Positions 32,663 to 44,688 of a DNA stretch of 64,000 bases are shown here, in pieces. The notes beneath the pieces are model-generated. The model made no database searches. It was not told the origin of the DNA and was given only the letters and a program-made list of their open reading frames with translations. The position numbers were made by a program, and so were the translations under genes. The stretch comes from Agaricus subrufescens (taxonomy: Eukaryota > Basidiomycota > Agaricomycetes > Agaricales > Agaricaceae): the NCBI GenBank assembly GCA_029945375.1, contig JAQOTE010000037.1, positions 124,001 through 188,000 on the forward strand. The letters run 5' to 3'. How positions within the stretch are numbered: position 1 is the first letter of the stretch; each line of letters begins with the position of its first letter.

Positions 32663-33321
32663 TTATGCCGCGTCACCACGAAGTTCGAAAACTATCTTGA
32701 TGGAACAGACACCCTTTGGCAGTTTTACCTCGACTTCTGATAGCTGGTTGCCACAGTTAAAACGCTGATGATGAATGCTGAGTACATTCTCACCTTTTCC
32801 CTCTTCCGCTTTCGTTCACCCCTCCCCTCATCAGCTCCCAAATCATGGCTTAGAGCTCGCTTCCTTCCTACCAAAGTAGTCTCAACTTCTTCTAACTTCA
32901 CAACTGGGCCTGCTTTGACTTCTTCTAACTTTACAGCTGGCTCAGCTTTGACCTCAACCCCGATCTCTTCAACCACATTTTCCAACAACTCAGCCCTTAC
33001 CTCAGCTTCTTCAACTTCATCAATATCAGACAACTCTTCGCTTTCTATATCATAGGCTTCTTCACTTTCTTCCTCTCCCAAAGCTTCATCTGCAAGGGCT
33101 GCCACTAAATAGTAAGTCAATATATTGTCACCCGCATAGAAGTAAAACTTACTGTCAAGATGACGCTTATGGTTCCATTCCTCATGCTTCCATTGGCTTT
33201 CATATGGCCCTGGACCACCATTCAAAGGCAAGAAATCATCCTCACTCCACTGATACTCATGCGGTGAAACATTATCATCAGTATTAGAGAGCGAGGAAGA
33301 TCGAAAAGCAGTAGAACTCAT
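32663..33321 (-). CDS. acidic hypothetical protein, three exons
   Basis: Minus strand from ATG 33321 (SSTAFRSSSLSNTDDNVSPH). An intron of about 47 bases (GTAAGT...TTTAG, about 33151-33105) joins RHLD to MAALADEALGEEESEEAYDI. A second intron (GTGAGA...AACCAG, about 32795-32749) leads to LSEVEVKLPKGVCSIKIVFE and a stop at 32663. The middle is highly acidic (Glu/Asp/Val repeats such as VKLEEVKAGPVVKLEEV). A basic cluster, KRKREK, precedes the last exon and could be a nuclear signal. I do not recognise the family. Codon use is AT-leaning and CpG-poor, like the neighbouring decayed sequences. Confidence 0.4.
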
Positions 33322-33963
33322 TGGTGAGCTTGATAATCCAACTTGTCCGTTAACTTGGAGATTTTATAGCCCACAGTTTACCGCATCTCTGCCGTTCACT
33401 AGATCTTTAACAATGTTCCTCACTGTTTACTAGATCTTCAACCAATTTTCTTCATGCAGCCCTGGACTACATTTGTCCAAATATATCATTCATCATCTAA
33501 TTACTTCAGGGCTATATAGGTGAAACATCCCGGTCAACATTTTCGTGAGTGAACAAGTAAGCACTTAAGATCCGGTCATTACAGTGATATTTTTCTTACT
33601 TAGATGGGTGAAGATAACCCGATACTAGTCTGACCTGAAACGCGAGGGGTAAGTTGCCACTCTCCACTTTTATGCTATCCATTCACTGAAAAAAACTTTA
33701 CAATTTATTTGCCATCTGATGAACAAGATCTGACAAGATTGTTGAATATTTGTTTCTCTAAATGAAGAGTTGCTGCGTTTCAGGATTTGTGCCTTGAAAG
33801 GGCTTTTTTTAATACCGTCATCAGTTACAGACTAACAATTGTTTTTGCCATTAGCGATCTACTTACCAACAAAAAATTCATGGCTAACAATGGCCAGGGA
33901 TTTATAAGGTCAGGACATGGGTGCTTTTGCTTTTAGCATTCAGCCCATTCTCATATTTCCCTT
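33322..33963. other. intergenic, no gene
   Basis: AT-rich, stops in all frames, no repeat or RNA gene recognised. It separates two divergent genes (minus to the left, plus to the right), so it should hold their promoters. Confidence 0.3.
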
Positions 33964-35774
33964 ATGCGAGGACAAAAAGCTGCTACTAAGTCCACTACTA
34001 CTTGTACGTCCATTTTCATCTTCAGAAGCCTTATCGCTTTACTAATTTTTTCACTCTCATAGTGCCAGTAGAGCAGGATCCTGCTGTCGGGACAACAAAT
34101 TCAGAGGTCAAAGTAGTATCTACGGTATCTATGAGGGCAAAAGGAAAGGAAAACAAAGGTATGGTGATTCTTTTTACTTATAACGGTATACTTACACAAC
34201 GAAATATGTGTAGGAGAGTCTATTCTACCAGCCAAGCAGCAGACAGGGCGAAAACCTTTAGCACCTGTTGAGAAACATACCGTCAGGCGAAGTACAAGAA
34301 ATGTATCCCAGCAAAACGAGCATGCTACAGTAAGAGAACACTTTATAACTATAACGAAACAAGTAACTTAGCACAAAATCATGTCTACCCCTCAGCCCAA
34401 GTCCGCTACTCAGCCCAAGTCGACTACCCAGCCCAAGTCGAACCCAGCCCAAGTCGACTACCAGCTACCCAGCCCAAGTCGACTACTCAGCCTAAGTCCG
34501 CTACCCAGCCCAAGTCGACTGCCACGTCAAAGTCAGCTACTACTTTGAAGCCAACTGCCACGTCAAAGCCAGCTGCTATACCAAAGCCAACCACTATGTC
34601 AAAGTCAGCCACGATACTGAACCCAACCACTACTACATCAAATTCAACCGCTCACCCAGTGATTCCTCAGCATTTTCTCCAGGAGATGGCAACTCTCAAG
34701 GCAAGGCTTGCCGAAAGCGAAGGTCTAGATTTCCATTATCGCATATTCTATATACTGACGTCTCTGCAGCTACAGTCAACCAATACAAGAAAAGCACTGT
34801 GGCCAAAGTTTCGGAAATGGAGGAGATTCCAATGCCCAAGGGGAAGTATAACCTACAAAATGCTATGAGAATGGGAGATGACAAGGATACGTATAATGAG
34901 TGCAGGGTATATTTCTTTTCTCTCACTTTTCACCCTACAGCTAACCGTTGTTCAACAGGCAGCTGTAAAATCAGTCATGGGGCAAATTAAAGTCCCAAAT
35001 AGTATTGACTGGCAGCGTCAAGACTGTGTTATTGTTGCAAAAGTTTTCAACATGGTCTGTCTCGTTTTTTACTATCACATGTATTCACTGGTTCAGTTCT
35101 CAATAGGTTAAGCAACTCGAACCCCGTCTTGCTGGATTTGAAAGCAACTGGGCAATTTCAGCTATCATGCGTACAGCCAGCAGAAACAAATGACACTACC
35201 AGAATAAGTGTATCAAGTCTAAACAAGAAAAAGAAGATATTGGTACAGATACTAGCTTCACTGTAGGCGGTGATGAGACTAATGGTAAAGATGCGGCAGA
35301 CCAAGGTAACAGAAACAGCTACAATGATTCATACATGATATTAACTTCTATATAGGTGAAGCAGAATTTGATAGTAGCGAAGACGAGCATGCTGACAGTG
35401 ATCTTGAACCTTGCTTCAACGACAATGAAATGGAAGAGCTTGATGACAATAATGACGATACCATTGCAGATCATGATGACTTGGAAGAAGAGGCTGACAT
35501 ACATGCAGAAGCAAGTGGCTCAGGAGACGACTTGGAAGAGGAGGCTGATGTTGGTGTGGAAGCAAGCGGGTCAGGGGATGAGATGGTTAGCACTTCAGAA
35601 GAAGATTGTATGGAAGAGCCTGAGGATGTTGAAGGAGTAGATGAAGAAGAATGTAGGCCTGGGCAAAGGTTATTGAAGAGACGACTTTCTACCGATGACG
35701 AAGGTGAAGAGCAAATCAATAGTAATCCCAAGAAAAGAGGCAATTTTAGAGCCTCTTTTCCCTATTTACAGTAA
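33964..35774 (+). CDS. hypothetical acidic protein with QPKS-type repeats
   Basis: Multi-exon plus-strand gene of an expanded but uncharacterised mushroom-fungus type. It starts MRGQKAATKSTTT (33964). Exons at about 34063-34161 and 34214-34331 precede a Gln-Pro-Lys-Ser/Thr repeat exon (34381 on). Then come LQEMATLKARLAESE, a segment KVSEMEEIPMPKGKYNLQNA and DKDTYNECR, AAVKSVMGQIKVPNSIDWQ, VKQLEPRLAGFESNWAISAI, and finally an acidic tail (LEEEADVGVEASGSGDEM) to a stop at 35774. Two problems: the repeat exon changes frame near 34440, and an in-frame TGA at about 35190 follows RTASRNK unless an unseen splice skips it. It may be a pseudogene. Function unknown. Confidence 0.4.
34386..34600. repeat. 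coding minisatellite, 18-base unit
   Basis: CAGCCCAAGTCGACTACC and variants are repeated about eight times at 34397-34520, followed by weaker copies with TCAAAGCCA. An incomplete unit near 34437-34470 shifts the reading frame inside the array. Confidence 0.65.
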
Positions 35775-36080
35775 TTATTTCACTAATGTTATATTCAGCA
35801 ATCTCTACAGTTTACGGTATGGGGATAGGACTAGAAAGTGTAGTGATATCTCAACGTAATGTACGGAAACCCTTGAACTTCAGGGGTAGAGTTTTAATGA
35901 TATTTTGAAGGAAAACCTGACATCAGAAAGGCAGGCTTAGACTATCATTTAGTTCGGCTTAGTGTGGAAAACTCCTCCTTTTCTCTGACAGAAAAGGTTG
36001 GATTTTCCTCACCTCCGGGGCTCACAGTGAATAACTTTTCAATAATCATCCTAGTCATTGAATTTAATAGGTACACTCAC
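35775..36080. other. intergenic with 3' remains of a small secreted-protein gene
   Basis: The minus-strand intron downstream of the signal-peptide exon at 36081-36150 should lie here, but I could not find matching later exons. Confidence 0.25.
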
Positions 36081-36150
36081 CCCTGATTGCAGCGGCTGAA
36101 GCAGAGAAAACAACGGCAAGCAGAACGATAGTTTGAGTAAGAAGACGCAT
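36081..36150 (-). pseudogene. signal-peptide exon of small secreted protein (copy A)
   Basis: A 70-base exon, MRLLTQTIVLLAVVFSASAA then AIR, ending in a GTGAGT donor. It is the same length and phase as exon 1 of the paralogue at 38565 (MRLFTTAIVVFVTVFSTSAA). Later exons are not recognisable, so this copy may be broken. Confidence 0.4.
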
Positions 36151-36159
36151 TATAAGAGA

Positions 36160-37240
36160 CAAAAGCAGTGGAGTGTTCAAGGATGTTGTTTTGTAGCGTA
36201 CAGTTGAGGTTCTTTTATATGCCTCCAGTGGCGCTCTGGTATCATTTCTGAGTATTGGTTTAGTCTCACGACTGCACAACTTGAATGAAACGCACGAAAA
36301 AGTCATGACTCGGTATCTTGCCGCCACAGCGATGGGAACAGTGAGAGAAAGCAGCCACAACATGTGCTCAAGTGTGATTACTCTGAGCTTGTATTCGGCA
36401 CTTATCGCCTAGGAGGAGAGACTATACAGCAAGTGTTGCACCATATTCCACCACGCCATCCAGACATAGGACAACATCATGCTCAATGGTTTGTTAAGTA
36501 TCGGGTAGTGTAGGGTAGATAGGCTATTTGACAACCCGGCTGCGAGTTTAGTGTGCGGTGACCTTGTGGAATCATCACTCTCCGTGATTTTCGAGTGAAC
36601 GTGTGCGATGCTGCCGGTATCTTTATAGTCTAGAGTTACTGAGATTGTTGACTAGACCACATTTGGGCGACTCATGTTTGTCAGCACCAGGATGACGTAG
36701 CTCAAATACTCTACACAAGTTGTTGGAAGAAAAACAGAATCAGCGAGTTGCGCCTAGGTTTTCCGTGAGTTCATGTATTGGTGCAGAAAGGGGACAAAAT
36801 CCAAATGCCAGATCCTACTACTTTCACGCAATTGTATTCAAATTGCGTCGCCTCCAATGACGTACTCCGCCTCATTGTCAGTTCTAAAAGCGCTGACACT
36901 TGTGCTGTTGAAGTAATGGAGAACACTAATTGTTGAGGAAATTCCTGCAATCGATGACCACTTCACCTTGTTATTTCGTGATGCTGAGAAGGTTTGAGGC
37001 GTAGTTGAGTGCAGGTCAAATTATTTGATTGCATCTCTTATTAAGTTGGGTTGCTTATGAGAAAGCGAGGACAGAAGGCTAAACTTTGGACTTTGAGACA
37101 AGAGCTGAAAGTTTGTGGATACAAAAATGGGGCAATTTTCGCGTGAAATTGAACACGAAGATTCAAAGATTCAAAAATTTATATCTTGTCTGGCCGTGAG
37201 GGCATTGTGGGTTATAGTTGGCAGGCTTCGCACGGAGTGA
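36160..37240. repeat. segmental duplicate A (partner 38.58-39.71 kb)
   Basis: Upstream flank of the small secreted-protein exon. It shares ordered blocks with the partner: GTTGCACCATATTCCACC versus GTTACACCATATCTCACC, CTCCGTGATTTTCGAGT in both, and ACCACATTTGGGC in both. It ends near a GTGAGGGCATTGTGGG block like those before the NLR genes. No gene seen inside. Confidence 0.6.
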
Positions 37241-38270
37241 GATTGAAGGAAGGATGTGACATGTGATAAACACATTACATAGGATTGTCAAGACAAGGTC
37301 AGCCGCAGACTGCTTGAATTTGTGCTCGTCTTTACCACCCGGGGAAATACGCTATGCATGCCAAGTGTGGTCAAGGCAGTGTGGGACACCGCTCAGCGTA
37401 CACATACTAAAACAGCGGAGTTTGAGGCCCATTTCTTAGGTAGGTATCCCCCCTTTCTCAATAGTCCTTTCCAAATTGACTTGACATTCTGTTGGCTACC
37501 GGTGTTCCTTTCAAACTGTCTTTTCTTAGCGTGTAAGCGGTCCATACAAAGTCTGAGATTTATTAGGGCTCGCAGCACGTTTACTATGCTGGTTCTTGAT
37601 GGCCACTTGTCCTTTCATCGTTGTCTCCAATTACTTCAGGCTCTTACACCGTACAACACAGACTTTGTATGTGGCCTCTGGCACCAAGATCTGGTGCAAG
37701 ATTTCTAAGTCGCACTCCCATTTTTGTTCTAGGTGACACTTGAAGCTTGCAGGACTAATGGGACGTATAGAATCAGATTGAAGTCCTTAACCGGGGGGTG
37801 TCATTCATGCCCTCAAAAGGTGGATCACTTTGGATGACTAGATAATCAGCCACAAGTTGAGGTCTTGGGCATTCACTGCGAGCAAATCTTTACTGGATCT
37901 GATATATCCAATGAACCGATCTTTGCTTGGGACGCGTGCATCTTTACAATCTCGCCTTCAAACGTTCATATCAACAAAATAACCTCCCCTCAAACAATCA
38001 AAGTCTATAGCTTTAATTCGCGGGATACACATCAAGTATTTCACCATCCCCACTGTCACAAATATCACCCTGAACCACAAATAATTCTGTACCTCGCAAT
38101 ATCAGGCTGGCAACTAAAATAGTTCAGCGTTCGCCGAAGAGTTATAAAGACTTGGAAGAAATACTTTACCCGAGGTTCAATTCTTTCTCCGGTCTACAGC
38201 AAAAAAAGTCTTTGGGACCTTTGAAAGCAGTCAATGATTCGCATGCAAGAGATGAGTACCATTTGAAGAA
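37240..38270. other. intergenic, no supported gene
   Basis: The plus frame at 37322-37708 (128 codons) has no recognisable motif, no splice support and skewed composition, so I do not call it. The part from 38030 resembles 21.16-21.42 kb. Confidence 0.3.
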
Positions 38271-38276
38271 CAAAAT

Positions 38277-38565
38277 TTACGTACACTAAAAAGCGAGTGA
38301 GAAAACAAACAATAACAACAACATCGAATCCGGTTATGGAGCACGTACAGGGTTTTGGGAATCGCAAATGGCCTGGATATAGGTGTTAGTTTCCGATCAC
38401 AAAGCCAGAAGTGAACTGAATGTGGGTGGGTCGTACCGGACAGCCTGTTCATTGTTTTCATGAGTTACCCTAGTCAACTCAATAAGTGCACTCACCTTCA
38501 ATTGTAGCCGCAGAAGTGGAGAAGACGGTCACAAAGACAACGATAGCGGTGGTGAAGAGACGCAT
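38277..38565 (-). CDS. candidate tiny secreted Cys-containing protein with microexon (copy B)
   Basis: Minus-strand exon 1 (70 bases) encodes a signal peptide, MRLFTTAIVVFVTVFSTSAA. A 51-base intron leads to an 8-base piece GCTGTCCG, then a GTACGA...TATATCCAG intron to a 24-base piece encoding AICDSQNP, then a GTACGT...TTTTTAG intron to Cys-Thr-stop at 38277. The spliced product would be about 36 residues with three cysteines after the signal peptide. The 8-base and 24-base pieces and their flanking splice sites are also kept at 21.43-21.64 kb, which argues that they are real exons. Such small secreted proteins are common in fungi, but this family is unknown to me. Confidence 0.4.
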
Positions 38566-38579
38566 TTGGAAAAAAAAGT

Positions 38580-39710
38580 TGGGGGGTTTGAGGATGTTGT
38601 TTCATAGCGTTGGGTGACGCTCTTTTATCTGTCTCCAGTGACGCACTGCATTACTTCTGGAGGTCAGCTAGTCTCATAATTGCACAATTGAACGTATGAG
38701 ATGGTTCTTGCTCGCTATCTTGTTGCCACAGGGAAGATAATGGTGGGATGAAGCAGCTGTAAGTTGTGCCCAGGCTCGATTACCCTGAGACCGTATGCAA
38801 GAAATATGGCATAGAAGAAGAAACCGTACGGCAGGTGTTACACCATATCTCACCGCAGCCTCTAGACGTAGAAGGACATTATGTATTGACGTTCAATCCT
38901 TGCGTGATCAATAGCTCGTTGGGGTCAATTTCGGGGCTTCCGTGAAGGGTGGCCTTGTCGAAATATCGTACTCCGTGATTTTCGAGTAAATCTGCACCAT
39001 GTTGTCGGTGTCATTACAGGTCTAAACTTATTTAGATTGTTGGCCTCACCACATTTGGGCAGGGCATGTTTGCCAGAACCGGGAAGATGTCGCTCAAACG
39101 ATCCATCCAAGTTGTTGGTTCAAAAATGGGCCCAGTGAGCTAGGCATAGTTTTTGCGGGTATTCATTCGTTGGTGCAGGAGGGTGATGGCGGGTGTTGAC
39201 TTGTGTCCCCCAATGCTAGATGTCACTCTTACGTGTGATGGTATACCCATATGGCAGTGGTATTCAAATGGCGTCTCCGTCTGTGGTACTCTTGAAAACA
39301 CACCTCACATTATTATTAGCTCCCACAGCGCTAACAGCGGCACTGAAAGCATGTGTCAACAAAGTTGTGCATTTGATGCGAGCGCTTTGCCGTGCCATTT
39401 TGTGACGCCGAGAGAGTTTGAGGTGTAGCTAAGTGCAAGCCAAATCTTTGGTGAATCTTGTAGAACAAGTTATTGTTAGACACTAGATGAGGCGGTAAGA
39501 GTTGAGCTGATAGTATTGATGGCAAATTGGGCTTCTTTTGAGAAAGCAAAGGCCAGAGACTAGTCAGTGAATGAGACAATAAGAGCTAGGATGATCGTAG
39601 GTTTGCCGATGGGAATGAAGATTTTGGATGAACTTGGACCGCAGAATTCAAATATTCATATGTCGTATGGACGTGAGGGCCTTCCAGGCTGTAGTCGGCG
39701 GGCTTTGCGC
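38580..39710. repeat. segmental duplicate B (partner 36.16-37.24 kb)
   Basis: Second copy of the flank of the small secreted-protein gene, about 2.4 kb from the first and in the same orientation. It ends near 39.66-39.71 kb with GTATGGACGTGAGGGCCTTC, one of the blocks found upstream of NLR genes. Confidence 0.6.
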
Positions 39711-40574
39711 GTTCGTCGCGCAAGTGAAATCGAATTTCGAAGCAAGGGGGCGACACGTGATATTTTGAACCAGATATGGCAACTCGGATCAATTTTTCCT
39801 TTGCAGGTCGTACGTGATTTGGAAAGCTGAAGGGTCAAGAGGATCCTTCTTGTTATAATAGGTACGCGGATATTGTCGATAAGTTCCTGACCATCTCACC
39901 TTCCAGTAATTTAGCTCTTGATCAAAAAGTTTCAGGGCGCATCTCCACTTGCACAGGCATACAACTCGCAGTCTCTAGACTTGTCCTTCCCAGAATCGCG
40001 TTGGTAGAGAGGTGCAGTTGTCATACAAAGTCTGCTATTGCCATCTTGAATGTATGTACTACAAGTCACTCCTAGATGTTCTGAGAATAACGACCAGAGT
40101 AGCTTGTAGAGAGTCTTCAACGTCATGGGGAAATTGCTCAGGAGTCATTGAACGTTGAGGTCACTCGTCAGCCGCTATCAACTAAATAATCCCCCTTTTC
40201 TGTTCCCCAAAACTCGTTACATAGGATCGTCAAAACACGGGGTCAATGTCTAAATCGGAGAAGAGGAGAGGCTCTCTCTCACAGACCGTGGCCCGGCTCA
40301 CTCATCATGTGAAGCCTATTGTCCAAAATACCAGTCTTACTGTGTTCAACGTTCATACAAGTGCCCTGGTTTCGCCCCCTGGATTTACTCAATCAACTTT
40401 ACTCAACTGTCATACACAGGCTAACGCAGGGCAAGGGGACAAGTACAACGTTTAGAGTCGTAGTCACGTTATGGTCGACATCCACCTGGGTACATCTTCC
40501 CATTTAAGCTTCCTGTAAGTCTTCTAGTCATGAGCATGAAGTAACCAAATCATACGAACCCGATCCTCAGCGTC
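39640..40574. promoter_or_regulatory. partial NLR promoter module and spacer before NLR3
   Basis: Contains GAGGGCCTTCCAGGCTGTAG (39669), ACACGTGATA with an E-box CACGTG (39754-39759) and CAACTCGGATCAATTTT (39779), in the same order as the full modules at 14 and 18 kb. The rest to 40574 holds no supported gene. Confidence 0.4.
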
Positions 40575-40692
40575 TATGTGTCAGGAGACAGCTTCTTAGG
40601 AGAATGCCGAGCGCCCTACACATTCTTCACGCGGGCAGTGCCTCAAGGCATATGCTTCTTTCCCTCCACCATCACGCCCGTTTTTCCCTCTG
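40575..40692 (+). promoter_or_regulatory. NLR3 conserved 5' leader
   Basis: TATGTGTCAGGAGACAGCTTC, AATGCCGAGCGCCCTACAC, CACGCGGGCAGTGCCTCAAGG and TCCCTCCACCATCACGCC match the leaders of the other NLR genes. Confidence 0.5.
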
Positions 40693-43149
40693 ATGCCGTC
40701 CCCGAAGAAAAGAGTCAAATTCAGGGAGTGGATATCCAGTTTTTTCTCCTCAAAGAGCGCGAGTCGTGAAGGTGGGTGTTGCCATGCTAACACTCTATCA
40801 TTCTGGTCAGACCTTGCTTTTTCCCCTATAGCATCTGGAGGCTTCTTTGAAAATGCGGAGGGCATCGCTGTGAAAGATTCAACCATGACGTCGATACGAG
40901 GAGACCAGCATAATAATACTACTAATACGGTGAACAATACGGTGAACAATACGGTGAACAATACAGTACTCAATACAGAAGGTGATCACACCACGGTGAC
41001 GCAGAGTAAGCACCTGCAAATTTCAAGCTCTATCGCACTTTATTTGATCATTATCTAGTCATGAATTTGCTTTCGCAACATATTATCAAGGGCGCCGCTC
41101 ATGACTCCTCCGCTCGCTCACCTCCTCCACGTTGCCACCCCAACACTCGCGTCAATCTGATCGCTCGTGTTACTGCTTGGTTTGAGGGTCAAGACCTGCA
41201 GGAATGGCTATTATGGATCACTGGTCCCGCTGGCGTTGGGAAATCGGCCATCGTCCAGACATTTGCTGAGTATCTGGCCAAAGCAGGATCTCTTGGAGCG
41301 TCTGTATTCATCTCTCGTCCAAACAAGCGCAATAACCCAAACGGAATCTTCATCACCATCGCCTACCAGTTGGCCACTCGGATCGAGGCATATCGCACTT
41401 ACATTATCGAGCGAATCAGCCTCGATCCAGAATTGTTGTGTGGAGACATGGAGGCCCAATTTGTGACATTTATTGTTAAGCCATTTGTAGAGAGGAAGAT
41501 TGGGGCAGGTGGTAAACGATGGGGTATATTACTAGACGGGCTTGATGAACTACGAGGAGAGGATGCACAGTGTAACATCATCGATCTCATCAGCACATTT
41601 GTGCGTGATCACGGTGACGCCCCCCTTGCCTGGATCATAGCCAGCCGTCCCGAGTCACATATATCAAATACGTTTGACGATGAAGACGTGGGTCGAAGTT
41701 GTCGCAAGCAGTACATTCCCATTGATTCAACGGAAGCATGCGAGGACGTCGAGCGGTTCTTGCGATCGAGTTTCAAGACAATACAGAAGAAGTATCGCCA
41801 ATCTCTTCCGATTGACTGGCCTACCGATACCGACTTTCTGCAGCTAACTGTTGCGGCTTCGGGCCTTTTTGTATACGCCCAAGTAGTGATGGATTTCATC
41901 AGAGATCCGGAATGTGCTGACCCTGCCTTGCGGTTCGAGATTGTGATATCTGTCATCAGTCGTTCCTCTCATGTTCCGACAAACGATAATCCTTTTGTCC
42001 ACCTGGACGCATTCTACCATGAAATTCTTTCCTCAATATCACCAATGCATTGGGGAGCGGCGAAATTGTTACTTGGATTCACTGTACACGAGATAAGCAA
42101 ACTTCGCCTCCAAACGTTCCGGACACTCAGAGGAACGTCCGTACTCTTCAACCTTAACAGAAATACTGTTTACGCATGTCTGACAAAGTGCCGATCTGCG
42201 CTCAAGATTCCGGATTGGAAAGTGGCACACAAGCAGAACTTGATGTTTCTTCACGCATCGTTTTCCGACTACCTCAAGGACTCAAACCGATCTGCGGACT
42301 ACTATGTTGGTGATATCAGCGACGTCGAGAGAGTGGTAGCATCAAACCTTGTAGTGCTGTGGAAGAAATGTAGCGGAGATGATATCGCACCAGGTACGTG
42401 CCGTGTGGGAACCCTCAAACTGAATGTTGACCTTATATCTGGTCCAGCGTTAGTTGAGCCTACGTGGCTCCAATATTGCTCGACAATAAGCGGCGAGAAA
42501 TTGACATCAGCAGTTTCAAAATTCCATGTAGCACTTTTCCAAGATATTGTCTCCTCTGTTTCAATGTTTCCACACAAAACCCGGGGCAGCGGAGATCCCA
42601 CGTATGCTCTGCCTGACCTGTACGAACTGCCGCTACTGGAAGTACACATGGCGAAGCTATGCTACCACCTCTCCCCGACTGATTTGAAGAATTTGATACA
42701 GTATGAGGTACACAACCCGAACACTCTTGGTTTTGCTCCAGCCACTCAGTGATTTCACAGGTGAGGTATAGCCTCTCAAGCGCTAATGAAAAACTTTTGC
42801 GACAAATTGAGCTCAGGGAATTGACGTTTGGACACCTTGATTGGACAGGCATGCGCCCAGCGGAGGTTTATAACGGGCGCATGGGCAAGATTCTCACGAA
42901 GAAGGGTTGGATAATAAATCGAGTGAGCGTGCCCATCTTGTTTCGATTTATACTCCTCTGACCATGTTCTCGTGTTTCTAATAGCCGCGCTCAAGTGTTG
43001 AATTAAATGCGTTTGTATCCGAGCTAGAAACCATTCAGCGAACCTCGCCACATTGTAAAGTTGTTGTTTTTGGAGGCATACCGAGTGGGCGGGTTGTAGG
43101 ATTTGAATACCCAATAGACACATATTATGTGATTCCTTATCCCGAATAG
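40693..43149 (+). CDS. NLR3: NACHT-domain NLR-like protein
   Basis: Intact, 724 residues. Exons: 40693-40771, 40832-41005, 41059-42393, 42448-42707, 42761-42922, 42985-43149. Its N-terminal repeat is the cleanest of the family: a 12-base unit AATACGGTGAAC occurs three times perfectly (40924-40959) plus a fourth altered copy, encoding NTVNNTVNNTVNNTVLN between GDQHN and GDHTTVT. Walker A GPAGVGKS is at about 140-147, then LLDGLDE and IIASRPESH. Exon 4 is one codon longer and exon 5 two codons longer than in NLR1. Introns 1 (60 bases) and 3 (54 bases) are multiples of three and free of stops, so retention would insert residues rather than end the protein. It ends with VVVFGGIPSGRVVGF and YVIPYPE. 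Confidence 0.85.
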
Positions 43150-44559
43150 ATCTGCCAGCTTGTTTTAGGTATCCTTTTCGTTATCTAAGGTTACCCTCAC
43201 TATTCTAGTACCCAGCGTGCTATTCCTTCCAGTCATGGCCTGGAGATCACGAACCATGGTAGACAAGTCATTGTAACAAAGTAAAATGGTAATCTGAACT
43301 TCTTAGATGACTTCTGCTAGATACCGCAATTTCATACTCGAGAGAAAAACAGCGCCAAGGGCGCTCTAACAATCTTTAAACACTTCGCCACCATGTCCAA
43401 CGCTAACATAGTATATCTCTGTCATTTCCCAAATATGCATAGTTCTCTCAAGTCTCGAGCCCCCTTATGCGCCTGCCCAGCTTCCGACATGGCACCCGGA
43501 ACTACTTCTTCCGGCCTCGGCAAGAATAGTTGGAATGCGCTCATTCCTATTCGATCACCTCGTTTGGTTGGTGTGTGGTGGCATAATCTTCAAGGGTTTG
43601 TAAAGCACCTGCGTCTACCAGAGACAACAGAGTAGGCGTCGAATATAACATCATATGAGTTCATCAGATCAGTTTCGATTCCAAAAATTGGCTGGCATGC
43701 TAACCGACCTGCGTTTTCAATCCTACAGTGTGACCGGGCATGCGAAAGGTGAGCTTGTCTCGTTTATCTGCAAACTTGAGTGTAGGACGCCGAGGCATAT
43801 GACTAACTTAGTATGTGAGTTCATGAAAAGGCTTGATTGACGTACTTGAGTCTGAGTGCTTTGACAAACGTGCGACGGTATAGGAACAAGCGGGGTAGTA
43901 GACTGATGAGGGTCGCGGGACGACAAGAGACAAGAGGGTTGCGATTTGCCGATGCTGATTAGATTTTGGGGAACATAGAAAGAAAGATTCGTGGGTTCAT
44001 ATATTGTATATATGCGAGGGCATTCCGGGTTGTAGTCGGCAAGCATGTTGTACTGCACTTGTTGGGGTCGAAGGAAGGATGACGTGATGTGTTGAGCCAG
44101 ATATGGGAATTCGGATCCAACTCCCATATCGTCCGATTTCAAAATGAGTGTTGTGATGCTCAACCATTCAAATTTCCGCTGGCCAGGTTGTGGATCGATA
44201 CGCATCAGTCAGAAAATAACATCTGATAGCCTACCTCCTTCATTGACTTTCACATGATCACAATCGGAAAACTCATGCCAACAAAACGACAGAAGGAAAG
44301 CGAGAAGGGGAGCAAAAACAAAGGAGAGGAGGGAAGCAGAGAGGCGGAGAGGTGGAGAAGTGGAGAGTGATGGATGAACAGGTGTGTCTGCAAATCAGAT
44401 GGACGCAAAATACCCAACGCAAAGGGGGAAATGCGATGCTAGCAATAGGCGTGGTCAGAATATGATTAACATTCACCTGGCACGTCTTGCAACTGTAGGT
44501 AACACTAGGTCGCGTGTCCACTAGCGGGAAGCAAGCAGCTCATAAGAACAGCCTCTGTG
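43150..44559. other. NLR3-NLR4 spacer with partial promoter module
   Basis: 43835-44200 carries TTGATTGACGTACTTGAGTC, GCGAGGGCATTCCGGGTTGT (44009) and GACGTGATGTGTTGAGCC, the ordered blocks of the NLR promoter module, diverged. A plus frame at 43393-43635 and a minus frame at 43723-44205 lack gene-like features. Confidence 0.35.
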
Positions 44560-44688
44560 TGTCAGGAAATGGCTTCTTAGGCAAATGCCGAGCGCCCTTC
44601 ACGTTTTCGTGATGCACATCGCAGGCAGTGCCTCAAGGCATTTCATTAGTTCCTCCCACCATCGCCCCTACTTCCCTCGCCGTGCAAA
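44560..44688 (+). promoter_or_regulatory. NLR4 conserved 5' leader
   Basis: GTGTGTCAGGAAATGGCTTC, AAATGCCGAGCGCCCTTCAC and CAGGCAGTGCCTCAAGGCAT precede the ATG, as in the other NLR genes. Confidence 0.5.

Noticed and set aside
37322..37708. 128-codon plus-strand frame
   Set aside because: No motif, no splice support, no homologue in the duplicated partner segment; likely chance.
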